From assembly GCA_046309815.1 (NCBI GenBank), contig JBKCOJ010000016.1:1-46729 (forward strand): 46,729 nt of DNA, given 5' to 3'. Positions 17,742-27,586 of the stretch are shown one piece after another. Numbering within the stretch: position 1 is the stretch's first letter; each line of letters starts with the position of its first letter. Origin of the DNA: CAITNM01 sp021298215. Its GTDB lineage: Bacteria > Pseudomonadota > Alphaproteobacteria > Paracaedibacterales > CAITNM01. The translations under genes and the position numbers were made by a program. A model generated the notes under the pieces. The model was not told the DNA's origin. It worked only from the letters and a program-made list of their open reading frames with translations, and did not search any database.

Positions 17742-18576
17742 GGCCCAGTTGCAAAGATTTGGTATTAGCAGTAAAGAGAATGAAAATAAGAAAAATTATT
17801 AAGGGATTAAGAAATGAGTTTGTTTAAGTACCGCCATTTCGAGTATGAAATGATCATCTGGGCGGTACGCTGGTACTGTAAATATGGAATTAGCTATCGA
17901 GATTTAGAAGAAATGTTAGCTGAACGTGGTATTACCGTTGATCACACAACTTTATATCGCTGGGTTATTTATTATGCACCTAAGATTTTAGATAAACTCA
18001 AATGGTATTGGAAGCCTACGTTGGGATATAGCTGGAGAGTTGATGAAACGTACGTCAAAATTAAAGGTAAGTGGGTATATCTTTATAGAGATTTAGATAA
18101 ATGTGGTAATACAATTGATTTTTACCTTTCTCCAACTCGTAGCAGTGATGCAGCTAAACGTTTTCTGAGCAAAGCGATGAAATCTTTAAAGCATTGGGCA
18201 CAACCAGGAGTTATTAATACAGATAAAAATCCTAGCTATACCAAGGCTATAGCTGAATTAAAGGAAGAAGGAAAATGCTCTGCAGAACTAGAGCATCGCC
18301 AAGTGAAGTATCTTAATAATATTATTGAGTCTGATCATGGAAAGTTGAAAAGACTTATCAAACCTACACTTGGATTTAAATCCATGAGAACAGCCTATGC
18401 AACCATAAAAGGATTTGAGATGAGAATGTTTAAGAAAGGTCGATTTGATATTTGGAAATATGGTCAGGGTATTCAGGGAGAAATCAGAATTATTACTGAT
18501 AATCTTCTCGCTTTTTAAAAATAAACTGATTTTTTCAAACCCAACTTTTTTCTTTTTACAATTTGCAACATGTAGC
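17742..18576 (+). mobile_element. IS6-family insertion sequence
   Basis: Imperfect inverted ends share a GTTGCAAA core: GGCCCAGTTGCAAAG at 17742-17756 and, on the other strand, GCTACATGTTGCAAA from 18576. These resemble IS26-type ends. One complete transposase gene is enclosed. I saw no clean 8-bp target duplication, so the insertion may be old or rearranged. Confidence 0.8.
17814..18518 (+). CDS. IS6-family transposase (DDE)
   Basis: At 234 aa this is full length for IS6. The family features are FKYRHFEYEMIIWAVRWYC, YRDLEEMLAERG, the first Asp in WRVDETYVKIKGKW, the second in VINTDKNPSY and the Glu in YLNNIIESDHGKLKR. All DDE residues are present. IS6 elements move by cointegrate formation and commonly drive rearrangements such as those seen downstream. 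Confidence 0.96.
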   Translation: MSLFKYRHFEYEMIIWAVRWYCKYGISYRDLEEMLAERGITVDHTTLYRWVIYYAPKILDKLKWYWKPTLGYSWRVDETYVKIKGKWVYLYRDLDKCGNTIDFYLSPTRSSDAAKRFLSKAMKSLKHWAQPGVINTDKNPSYTKAIAELKEEGKCSAELEHRQVKYLNNIIESDHGKLKRLIKPTLGFKSMRTAYATIKGFEMRMFKKGRFDIWKYGQGIQGEIRIITDNLLAF

Positions 18577-18618
18577 TTGAAAGTGGGCTTATAAAGAGGT
18601 AGCTAATCTTTGTAAGCA

Positions 18619-18683
18619 GGAAGAGGTGACTCTGATTATGCAACGAGATTAAAAATCTGAGGCTCTGATAAGAGCCCTCTTCC
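18619..18683 (+). ncRNA. Structured leader of the IS110-type element, candidate bridge RNA
   Basis: Within the ~215-bp non-coding stretch before the IS110 transposase, GGAAGAGG (18619-18626) can pair with CCTCTTCC (18676-18683), enclosing a large loop. A second, competing hairpin is GGCTCT-gata-AGAGCC (18661-18676). IS110-group elements carry a bridge RNA in the non-coding DNA upstream of the transposase that pairs with donor and target DNA. Loop identity with the flanks was not tested. Confidence 0.4.
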
Positions 18684-19187
18684 CATTTGTCTCAAGCTGA
18701 ACAGTATCTAAAGAAAAGCTTTTGAACTTATTCTGACTTCACATGGTTAGCTAGGACAACTTGATTCTATCAAATTAAAAAGGAGCATTAAAGATAACTA
18801 TACCAATATTAGGAATTGATGTTTCCAAGAAAGATCTTTCTTTAGCATTGATTTTCAAAGGTTCTCATAAGAAATTAAAAATTTCTAATGATCTTAAAGG
18901 ATTTAAAGATCTGACTGCTTGGTTAGAAAAACAGAATATTCTGCATCTTAAAGCCTGTATGGAAGCAACAGGTAGCTACGGAGAAGAAATTGCAGATTAT
19001 CTTTATAAACAAGGTCACGAAGTTCATGTGGTGAATCCTGCTTGTATTAAAGCTTTTGCTAAAACTAAATTGAATCGTCATAAGACAGATGAAGTGGATA
19101 GCTTATTAATTGCTGAATATTGATCTTGCTATAGTTTAGTGGACGGTAAGGAGACGGATTTTAAGGATCAAAAAGGAGACTTAAAAG

Positions 19188-19514
19188 ATGAGAAACTACG
19201 ACAAAGAATTTAAACTAAATGCTGTAAAATTGTACAAAGAAAGTGGCCGTTCAATGAATTCAGTTGCCGATGAATTAGGAATTCCTTTCACCACCTTTCA
19301 TCAATGGGTAACGGCTTATAAAAAAGAAGGTGACACTGGATTTCCAGGCAAAGGAAATCCAAAATCATCAGAGGCAGAATTAAATGCTTTACGTAAAGAA
19401 TTACACCATGTTCGGCAAGAACGGGATATTTTAAAAAAGCAGTGGCCATTTTTTCAGTACCCCAAGGGAAAGGTACGCATTCATGACTCAATATGCCGAT
19501 CATTTTCCAATTGA
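19188..19514 (+). CDS. IS3 transposase OrfA (helix-turn-helix subunit)
   Basis: The protein is 108 aa, with an HTH of the IS3/IS911 type (FKLNAVKLYKESGRSMNSVA) followed by a leucine-rich coiled region ending RQERDILKK. After a TTAAAAAAG run the zero frame gives QWPFFQYP, whereas the -1 frame gives AVAIFSVPQGK, the ending usual in this family. So either a base was lost from the A-run or frameshifting occurs here. Confidence 0.88.
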   Translation: MRNYDKEFKLNAVKLYKESGRSMNSVADELGIPFTTFHQWVTAYKKEGDTGFPGKGNPKSSEAELNALRKELHHVRQERDILKKQWPFFQYPKGKVRIHDSICRSFSN

Positions 19515-20361
19515 AACAATGACAGCTGTCTTAGGGGTTTCTAAAAGCGGGTATTATCAGTTTTTGAAAGCTCAGCCAAGTTTACGGTATCAAGTTAATC
19601 AGTACTTAATCGGGAAGATTAAGAAGATCCATCAAGCTAGTCATGAAACTTATGGAAGTCCTCGTATTCATGCCGAATTAAGAGAGATGGGAGAATCTTG
19701 TTCTCGGCAGCGAGTAGCAAGATTAATGAAAGCTGAAAAGATCATGGTGAAGATGTCAAAGAAGTTTAAAAAACGACTCAGGAATCAGGAAAACCTACAT
19801 TTTGTAGGGGAAGACTTGATTCAACAAGATTTCAGCGCTGATGAACCTAATGTGGCCTGGGTCAGTGATATTACCTATGTTTGGACGCAACAAGGATGGA
19901 TTTACTGCGCGATCATTTTGGATCTTTTTTCGCGTCGGATTGTTGGGTTATCCATTGATGTAACGATGACGGCAACTCTTGTTTTAAAATTCTTACAGCA
20001 AGCTTTAACGCACCGAAAGCCGCCCGCAGGGATTGTTCATCACTCAGATCGTGGCAGTCAATATACTAGTAAAGCTCTTAAAATGTTGGCTGATAATTAT
20101 GGGGTACAAATAAGTATGGGGAGAATTGCCAATGCTTATGATAATGCAGTGGCTGAAAGCTTTTTCCATACGCTAAAAATGGAATTGGTTTATTTTTGTT
20201 CTTACAAAAACTTTGAAGAGGCAAAGATGAGTATTTTTCAATATATTTATGGTTTTTATAACCAAAGAAGAAAGCATTCAACCTTGGGTTATGTATCGCC
20301 AGCTCAATTTGAAAGGAATTTTAATATCAACAAAAAAATCCCTCTTCGCTCCGTCCATTAA
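19483..20361 (+). CDS. IS3 transposase OrfB (DDE integrase)
   Basis: The protein is 292 aa. It has the HTH_21 region HETYGSPRIHAELRE and an rve integrase core: Asp in VAWVSDITYVW, Asp in IVHHSDRGSQY and Glu in AVAESFFHTLK. The ending KHSTLGYVSPAQFE is typical. It overlaps OrfA in another frame. Active residues are intact. Confidence 0.95.
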   Translation: MTQYADHFPIETMTAVLGVSKSGYYQFLKAQPSLRYQVNQYLIGKIKKIHQASHETYGSPRIHAELREMGESCSRQRVARLMKAEKIMVKMSKKFKKRLRNQENLHFVGEDLIQQDFSADEPNVAWVSDITYVWTQQGWIYCAIILDLFSRRIVGLSIDVTMTATLVLKFLQQALTHRKPPAGIVHHSDRGSQYTSKALKMLADNYGVQISMGRIANAYDNAVAESFFHTLKMELVYFCSYKNFEEAKMSIFQYIYGFYNQRRKHSTLGYVSPAQFERNFNINKKIPLRSVH

Positions 20362-20594
20362 TTCGTTGCAAGATCATATGCTAGCAAAAATACACTTCGT
20401 TTATATTGCCCACGAGATCCTGTATGTAAAGAGTTAAGATCTCTTTATCGGTGTTCACAAAATCTGAAACATCAATGCACACAAGTAACCAATTTTCTAG
20501 AAAATAAGAATCGTCTTCCTAAAAGTGTATGGATGATATATCAAAAATTAAAGATTCATCTTAACGCCCAGATAAATTCTTTGAATTCAATTAT

Positions 20595-20730
20595 GGGTTG
20601 AATTACAGATGTGGGGGTGTGCCGTGGAAAGCTACAGAAGAGATGGTGGTAGACCCACCGAGGTTAGTTGCCAGAAAGGGGGTCCGAAATGTCGCTTTTG
20701 CGATTTGAGTGCTGAGGAAAATTAAGGATT
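20595..20730 (+). repeat. Partial copy D of the dispersed repeat with a hairpin-rich tail
   Basis: GGGTTGAATTACAGATGTGG is the same as the start of copy C, but the similarity then fades. It abuts the truncated IS110 gene, sharing its last codons. The tail holds a short hairpin, GGTGG-taga-CCCACC (about 20648-20662), and GC-rich stretches unlike the surroundings. No open frame is present. Confidence 0.55.
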
Positions 20731-20756
20731 TCGACCTGTTTTGGTCGATTTTTTTA
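20731..20756 (+). terminator. Rho-independent terminator
   Basis: A six-base-pair stem, TCGACC-tgtttt-GGTCGA (20731-20748), is followed directly by a run of T. No gene ends nearby on this strand except the dead IS110, so the transcript it ends is probably a non-coding RNA from about 20600 or mobile-element debris. Confidence 0.75.
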
Positions 20757-20765
20757 TGTTTGCAC

Positions 20766-20860
20766 TGTCCCAATTAAAATATATCTATAAATGGACAATT
20801 TTGGTAAGGTCATTGAACTAGCTCCAAGGTTATTATGATACGGCTAGTTTTATTGGGACA
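20766..20860. repeat. 95-bp element with terminal inverted repeats
   Basis: TGTCCCAATTAAAA at the left faces TTTTATTGGGACA at the right, with one indel between the two arms. The ends and size suggest a miniature inverted-repeat element or the joined ends of a lost IS. The remaining bases to 21212 hold nothing recognisable. Confidence 0.5.
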
Positions 20861-21212
20861 ATTTTTAAAAATCTATGGAAGAGTGCTTTTTATGAAGTAC
20901 TTCCATACTGCTTTTAGCAGCGCAGAAAAAGTCTGTAAAAATCAAGCCTTAGATTTTTTGGTAATTTTATCCTCAAAAAACTAAGTTAGTTTGCAATCAC
21001 TGGCTGCACTAGGTTGTTCAATGAGTGTAGCAGCATAAGTTTGAGGACAAGTACTTACTAATCCAAACATCATGAAGATAGAAAAGGAGAATCAATCTAT
21101 ATTTTTTTATTATATTGTACATAATTGATATATTTGATGCTTATATATATTCCTAGATAATAAACGATAATTAGTTAAAAAAACAAAAATAAAATAGAAA
21201 ATTTTAGTTATT

Positions 21213-24200
21213 TTATCTTTCAAATCCTCGATTATTTTGTTTATCCAAAGTTAACTGGTTAATTTTTTGAATATCTAGCTGCTGTGCTTGTTGAAGCTGA
21301 TGGTCTTTTTGCTGCTGATAAAGAGCAGCAGCTTGTACATCAATATTGAGCGAATGAGATATATCCATAGCTTTGTTTTCTCTCATCACATTAATTACTG
21401 CTCGCGCATTTTCAGTTGTTTGTTCTTGGATTTTAGTTTGTTCCAAAGCTTTAATACACTCTTTAGAAAACTCCCCCGGCATAAACTGACCTGTAAGAGT
21501 ATGGCACCGAGAAGAGGCTTTAATGATTTCTTCTTTTGCTTCCTTTGAACAAGAGTGAAGAGGTGATGGTACTTCTAAAGTTTGCTTGATATTTTTTTCA
21601 AGCTTTTCGTATTGACTCATGGCCCGAAGGAGTAACTCTTGCTCATGCTTTGCAGGAACCCCATCCATTTTCATCTTTCCAGCAATACCACCAATCATAA
21701 GAGATTTTTCTAAAGAATTCGTTTTATCATCATAAGTATCTAAAATAGCTTTTGCCCAAGCTGTGTAAAGACCAGTCAAAACTGCTTGCTCCTTTAATTC
21801 AGCTTCTTTTACAGATTTTCCTAAGAGCTTGTTCCATTCTTTAAGTTCTTGATAGGTCGCGTTTGCGATATATTTTATGAAGGCTTCACGTTCTTCTTGA
21901 GCAGCAAAACTAAGACGATTACGGTCAGCACAACGTATGATTTCTTCAAAATCAATAACATCTGTAGGCTTCCGTTCTTCTAAACTAGTAACTTTATTTG
22001 ATGTTTCTACTTGTGTTCGTGACATTATAGAAGCAGAAAGAATCTCTTTTACTTCCAACCCTTCTGGTATTGTATCAGCAAGATCCCATTTATGGGGTAG
22101 GGTAGAAGGAAGGTCTACCGTCTTAACCTGCTCGCTTCCTTGCTTGCTTAGTATCTCTGTAATCTTGGCTGCAGCATTCAATCCCGGTTGGTCATTGTCT
22201 GGCCAAACTACCACATTTCTATCTTTTAAGACCGACCAATCCGATTTGTGCACACTTCCACAGCCACCTGACCACGTTACTACCGCATGATCTGGGAACA
22301 ATGCTTTAGCAGCTTCAGCGGTTTTTTCTCCTTCGACCACAAGTACAGGTGATTCTGGCTTTTGTTTCAACTGCTCCAGTCCATACAACGGCCTATTATG
22401 ACCAAACCCTTGCCATCTCCATTGCTTCTCTCCCTTTTCATTTTGACAATAGGTCAGGGTAGGGGTGATTTTATCACCCTGTTTGTCCTCTAATCGCACA
22501 ACATATCCCAGGGTATTACCGGCCGCATCTTGATATTCATAACGTGCAGTTTCCTGACGACCTTTAAGCATATATCGCAATTGTGGTTCAGCTTGCAGAT
22601 AAACAGGAGTGGATGGAGCAGGGAAGACCGGCGTCCATTCTTGTTTCTGGTACGTATCTGATTGAATCTTAGCAACAGAAGAAGTTTGCTGAGAGTGATG
22701 TAGATGGTCTCTGCCTAACCACTCGATTCCCCATTTAAAGGCTTGCCTATGATCACAGTTGAACTGATCCTGAATAAACTTCAGTGCATTACCGGATTCA
22801 CCCGTCTCAAAGTTGCTATACAACCCTTGTTTGTGACCAGCGACATGAATGCTAATCGATCCTTTATTTCCATACCGCCATTCGGTGGATTTTTGTTGTT
22901 GCGGTTTACCTAAGAACTGATACGCCAAATCTTTAATATGGGTATTAAGTTCTTGCTTAATCAGCGCAGGATCATATGTTGAATAAGCAGAATTTCTTGC
23001 GTTTTCAGTATTTCTGGATTTAGTATTTATAGAATTATTTGAAGTATATTTTCCATAATCTTTATTATCACATCGATAATTAGTATTTGAATTATCCTTT
23101 TCTTTACCTATATTATGCGATAGTTGAGAAGGATTGGCAATGCGCTCTCCCTCGTATTTTGCATCAAGGTATTGATGACGTTGACTTTCAATCATACGCT
23201 TGCTGATCCCATAGACTTTGCTAAATTCACCGACGAATTCACGATGCAAGGCGTAATTCTCCGTAATACTTCTTGCTAGGCCATTCCGCTCCTGACGTAG
23301 TTGATGGAATTGGTCATAAGCAGGATGTTGATAGCACTTGCTTCCTGGGTGTGTCTTGCGGATGTCTCGCCAAAGATCTCTGGCCACTTGTGCCGTCTCG
23401 CCGTAAATCTCAACCGTTAGTTTCGCCTTTTCTTCTGCCCTTGAAAGAGGTCTAGCTTTTATACCGGCGGTAATCTGCAGCATCTCCTTGGTTAGGCCTG
23501 CTTGGTTAATATAAAGCTGGTGCTTATCAAAGTTTCCTAAGATCTTACGGCCAATAGCAATCTGATCCTGCTTGATTTGACGGTAGGTTTGCCAATCAAC
23601 ATTGCCTTCGGAAGTTTTTTCTTTAAGTACCGCAGAAGCATCAAGCACACAAAGCCGATATTCTTGCACGCGCTGCCAGGCGGCTTCATTTTCAGGACGA
23701 ATCGTGTAGTCTTTAACCAGATCCTTATGCTCAAAACGACTAAGCTGCGTGGTTAACGCTTTAAAGGTGGGGAAGTCTTCTTTTGCATAATACAGCTGCA
23801 CATCTTGCCGATGGCGGGTCATCGCCACATAGAGACCCTTTGCATCCATATTTTTGCTTGCCGCAACAAGAACATGATCGACGGTTTGTCCTTGGGCTTT
23901 ATGAGCGGTCACCGCATAGCCATGCGCAATCGCTGTATACGCATATTCTCTTAGAGGCTCTGGTATTGGTTGACCAATCGCCACTTTTGCTGGCAGCATG
24001 ACAGTGCATGGGATGGAAGTATACAAGGACTCTGACAGCTGAACTTGGATACTTCCCCTTTGATCAATACCTTTGATAATCCCGTTGGTTCCATTCTTAA
24101 TAAATAAACCAGCCTTCACCATGCCGTCTTTATCCGTGATCGTCAAACGTGTTCGGTCATTTTCACAAAAGACAAGACGATCGCCAATAGCAAAAGATTG

Positions 24201-26126
24201 GCCGTTAAGAGAGATAGTATCTTCCTGAGGGAGTAACCCCTCTTGCTTTAGTTTTGTCCGAATGGCGTGGTTAATCTCCTGCACCTGAGCATTAGTAAAG
24301 GCTAAGACGAGTCGTGAATCATCTGGGTGATGCTGGAGATTTTCCACATACGCTTTCGCCATGTCTTGAGTGAGATCATTTTTTGACGTCTGATGCACAT
24401 GGCCATGGTGTTCATAAGAGCGCAAGGCTTCCTGCACCTCCAGGTTTGCAAACTGAATGCTTGCTTCCTGCATCCTCGCTGATCGTTGACGATAAATCGT
24501 ATTAAGTTCAAAAAGTGTATTCGATGTGACTGCCTGGGTTTTGAGTTCTCTAAAGAAATCTCCGGCCTCAATCGCTTTAAATTGATGATCATCACCCACG
24601 GCAATCAGTTTTGCTCCGGCGTTTTTGACGTGGACTAAGAGTTGGTTCCACAAGCGTGTTCCTACCATTCCCGCTTCATCAACAATCAGTACTGTTTTAT
24701 CGGTTAAAGCTGATCCTTCAAAACGTTTAAGATCTTGATACCAATCCAGTTGCTTAAAGACGCCCTCTTCCATCACGCTATCAAAAGATAGAAATTTTTC
24801 TTGAGCTGCTTGATATCGCTCCCATTGATAAATCCAGCGATGCAAGGTTGCCGCTTCAATACTCGCTTCCTTACTTAAATTATCCGCAGCAGCAGCGGCT
24901 AAGGAGGCACCGATCACTGTATAGCCTGCCTCTTTATAGATATCACTCACTGCTTTAAGTGTGGTGGTCTTCCCAGCCCCTGCCCTTCCTATAAGAACAG
25001 ATAAAGATTGTTCTTGGGTAAGACCGATGACGGCATCGTGCTGAGCATGTGAGAGATGAGAAAAGTGTGTTTGAAGATGCAGCTCAACTTTATCGCGGAT
25101 TATAGTGTCCTATTTAAACGTCGTTGCAACAAGATCCTTACTCAATTCGACCGTTTTCTCTTCTATCGCTTGATAGATTGGCGAGGTATAGAGAACTTGC
25201 CCATCCATCCCCTCGCCTACGACAATAGATTCCTGTAGAGCTTGTTCAAAGATTTGTGCAACCAATGGGGCGTCATCCCCTACTCTCTTTTGGATCGCCT
25301 TAAGTAGATGCAATTGCGTGAATGTTGCATTATTCTGGGTGAGTTCAGGAAGGATGATGTGAGGATTTTCTAGAAGAACGTCGCGGTTGTTTTCAAAAAT
25401 CTCTGCATTCTCGGTGACAATCCGTGAATCAACCCCCATCGATTCCAATTTATCTGCAACCCAACCACGATGCTGTGTTGGCTCTAAGTGAATGCCTAAA
25501 TCCGCAAAACTCTTCTCAGTTATCCGGGCTTCATACCCTTCTCGCTCTAGGTACTGGTTGGTTAAATCTGCCCAGAGTTTTCGGGTGGTCAACAGTTCTT
25601 TCTTTGAGCAAATCTCACGGTCCTTGGTCCAGGAAATTTCTCCCTGTTCATTCACTGCTCGGCGGCTGATTTGTAAATGCGCATGAGGATTGCCTTCATC
25701 ATCATGCATCGCCAACGTCACCACTAAACCTCTACTTACAAAGCGGTCTTTAGCAAACTGAGTAACGAGTTCATGACAGGCATCAATAGAGAGTTCTCTT
25801 GGTAGTGCTACAACAATGGTTTGGGCAGTTTGTGCCGAATTTAAATACTGCTCACGGGTTTGATCGGTTTTATAGCGCTGATAGGCATAGGTGTCTTCGA
25901 AATTTTCAAAGAGATCCCAAACCGTGGTTTGATGAAACTCTTTTGGTGCCGTTTCTGGTGCCAGCGTTGCTGTGAAGGCAATATCGCTGTGACGATTTTG
26001 ATAGTTAACGTTGAGATCTCGACGTGATTCATGAAGTTGTTCACCGGTAATATAGGCAGCACTCTGCACCGAACTTCGCCCAGTACTTCGACTCACAAAC
26101 CCAACACTAAGATGATAGAGAGCCAT
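21213..26126 (-). pseudogene. traA: Ti-type conjugative relaxase/helicase TraA with primase-like C-terminus, interrupted by an in-frame TAG
   Basis: Read from 26126, the first 338 residues are a MobA/MobL (MobQ) relaxase: MALYHLSVGFVSRSTGRS, then GNPHAHLQISRR with the metal-binding His set. A TAG at 25110-25112 stops it. The same frame continues with no shift through a RecD-like helicase (Walker A LIGRAGAGKTTTL, about 24955-25000; Walker B VLIVDEAGMVG) and a C-terminal Toprim-like region (VLVVEGEKTAEAAKALF, WPDNDQPG), ending at 21213. With the TAG read through it is 1637 aa. Between the TAG and Walker A there is no ATG, GTG or TTG in frame; the first, a GTG at 24950, lies after the P-loop. 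Thus the helicase is lost unless the amber codon is suppressed. Transfer function is doubtful. Confidence 0.88.
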
Positions 26127-26597
26127 TTAGTGTTGAGGAAGTTTTTTTATTTCAGCTTGTAATTTTTCCCAAAATCCTAATAATTTCAATGAACATTCAT
26201 GCAAAGTATTAATGTTTTTAATTAAAAGCAGAGGTTCTTCCGGGTATTCGTGCGCGATAAAATTACGCACATTGCGTAAATCTATCCAAAAATCAACAGA
26301 ATCTAAAATACCAATTTTTTCTAAATGCGTTAGAACATCTAAAAAACGATTATTTTCAATGGGTTCTGCCATAACATCCAGCAGACGATAAAAGATTTTT
26401 GAACCAATGAGATCTTGGAGTTTTGCATACCTAACAGCCATAACATCTAGATAAGCATAGTCATCAGAAGTTAAGGCTTGAAGTTTCTTTTCATCAATAG
26501 GTAATACCTTTTTTAGATGAGATAAAGCCTCATATAATCTTGCTTCATGAATCTTGGCTATTTCTGCAGTGCTTAATAAAAGTTGGTAGGATGTCAT
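26127..26597 (-). CDS. HepT-like toxin of an MNT/HepT pair
   Basis: The protein is 156 aa and mainly helical, with RNVRNFIAHEY near residue 114-124, the R-x4-H-x-Y motif of HepT (HEPN) ribonucleases. Its start overlaps the end of the nucleotidyltransferase gene by four bases and its stop abuts the traA start codon. In known pairs the MNT partner AMPylates the Tyr of HepT to silence it. It is probably a stabilisation module of the conjugative element. Confidence 0.82.
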   Translation of the reverse strand: MTSYQLLLSTAEIAKIHEARLYEALSHLKKVLPIDEKKLQALTSDDYAYLDVMAVRYAKLQDLIGSKIFYRLLDVMAEPIENNRFLDVLTHLEKIGILDSVDFWIDLRNVRNFIAHEYPEEPLLLIKNINTLHECSLKLLGFWEKLQAEIKKLPQH

Positions 26598-26911
26598 AAA
26601 ATTTGTACTCCACTTTCTTTTGCATGTTTATATATGGGTAGATTTTTAGCATCTTGATGACGAATCACAATATCAATTTTCTGATCATCAAATGCCCGAA
26701 AAAGCTGACGTGCAAATAATAACTTCGCTTCCAAAACCTTATCAACGCCTAAAGATGTTTCTACATAAAGGTCAATGTCGCCACCTCGCTTTGATATGTT
26801 TGCACGTGATCCAAATAGCCATAGCTGGTCATTTTCTAAGAAACTTGATCTGAAAGCATCGCAAATCATAGAAATCTGAGAAGGTTTTAAGCGAACTTCC
26901 TTATTTTTCAT
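26594..26911 (-). CDS. MNT-type nucleotidyltransferase antitoxin
   Basis: The protein is 105 aa. LFGSRANISKRGGDIDLYVE is the minimal nucleotidyltransferase motif (GSR then D-x-D), followed by KIDIVIRH with the third acidic residue. It pairs with the downstream HepT gene. The arrangement antitoxin first, with four-base overlap, is the common one. Confidence 0.88.
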   Translation of the reverse strand: MKNKEVRLKPSQISMICDAFRSSFLENDQLWLFGSRANISKRGGDIDLYVETSLGVDKVLEAKLLFARQLFRAFDDQKIDIVIRHQDAKNLPIYKHAKESGVQIL

Positions 26912-27235
26912 AATAGAATCCCTTTCTCTTTAACAAGAACAGAAAGTGTTTATCAGCACAAAATTTAATCATGTGTATCAATACCTAACGTTAATATTGA
27001 TATATTTTTACCATACTTTTCATCATAACGCCGTTAGGCAGTTAAGTGCAATAGCGCATAAGTGCGCATTTAGCAAAATATGCAAAATGACTCTTGTAAA
27101 TGCTTTCGCATTATGGTTTAGTATACGTGGACAAAAATATGTTAGAGGTCGGGGGTTGAGCTTCCCCTCTCCTCCTTCCTTTAACATTCTTGGTTCGACT
27201 TAAGGGGAAGCGATCAATAACGAAAGACAATACGA
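26912..27235. other. Divergent intergenic region of the transfer genes
   Basis: This 324-bp stretch between the minus-strand MNT/HepT-traA block and the plus-strand traC-traD block must hold promoters in both directions and, by analogy with Ti plasmids, the origin of transfer. GC-richer short hairpins lie near 27040-27080 and a polypyrimidine run near 27160-27180. Confidence 0.5.
27041..27075 (+). other. oriT: Candidate origin of transfer (oriT, MobQ-type nick region)
   Basis: The sequence contains GCGCATAAGTGCGC (27053-27066), a five-base-pair inverted repeat around TAAG, with another TTAAGTGC just upstream. TAAGTGCGC resembles the nick region of MobQ plasmids such as RSF1010/R1162. It lies between divergent traA and traC-traD, the position of oriT on Ti plasmids. 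Confidence 0.45.
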
Positions 27236-27586
27236 ATGGCTTCTCTATCCAAAAGAAATCAAAAATCTTCTCAGCCTCTCGACGCTAAAATCCAAAAACT
27301 CAAAGACAAACAACATGCTCTTGAAACCAACATGGTGCAGCTGCTCCATCGTGCTCTAAAAGCACATCAGGGGTTTTCACTCCCCTTTCCCATCCTTATG
27401 GGTGGACTGATCGACATCATGGAACAAGCTAAAACCGATTCTCATCAAGCGGAGGTCTGGAAAGTGTCCGGCGGGAAATTTCTGCGCCAACGAATTAAAC
27501 AACAACCCATCCTCTCCCCTTCAAAAAATAACTCTGCAGTTTCAGAACTACCAACAACAATGGAGAAATCTCATGACCAAGCTTAA
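27236..27586 (+). CDS. traC: Conjugal transfer protein TraC-like
   Basis: The protein is 116 aa. An N-terminal basic, coiled region (DAKIQKLKDKQHALETNMV) is followed by LPFPILMGGLIDIMEQA, and the C-terminal part is Ser/Pro-rich. Ti-type TraC proteins are small accessory relaxosome or coupling factors. It overlaps traD by 14 bases and faces traA across the oriT candidate, reproducing the Ti order traA-oriT-traC-traD. The name rests mainly on position and size. Confidence 0.65.
   Translation: MASLSKRNQKSSQPLDAKIQKLKDKQHALETNMVQLLHRALKAHQGFSLPFPILMGGLIDIMEQAKTDSHQAEVWKVSGGKFLRQRIKQQPILSPSKNNSAVSELPTTMEKSHDQA

Larger units (their letters stand above)
19121..20375 (+). mobile_element. IS3-family insertion sequence with 3-bp target duplication
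   Basis: The imperfect inverted ends TGATCTTGC...GTGGACGG (left, from 19121) and, on the other strand, TGATCTTGC...ATGGACGG (right, ending 20375) begin with TG, as IS3 elements do. TAT precedes (19118-19120) and follows (20376-20378) the element. Removing it restores GAATATGCTAGC in the IS110 gene. A short tail of a related copy lies at 34407-34470. Confidence 0.92.
18794..20601 (+). pseudogene. IS110-family transposase gene, interrupted by IS3 and truncated
   Basis: The 5' part reads ITIPILGIDVSKKDLSLALI and ends in KTDEVDSLLIAEY at the IS3 left end: the N-terminal DEDD (RuvC-like) domain with its Asp, Glu and DEVD motifs. The reading resumes in frame after the IS3 at 20376 with ASKNTLRLYCPRDPVCKELR and runs to TGA at 20599-20601. 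The C-terminal transposase_20 domain is missing. An AGGAG sits at 18781-18785, but the expected start codon reads ATA (18794), probably a decayed ATG. The gene is dead. Confidence 0.85.
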
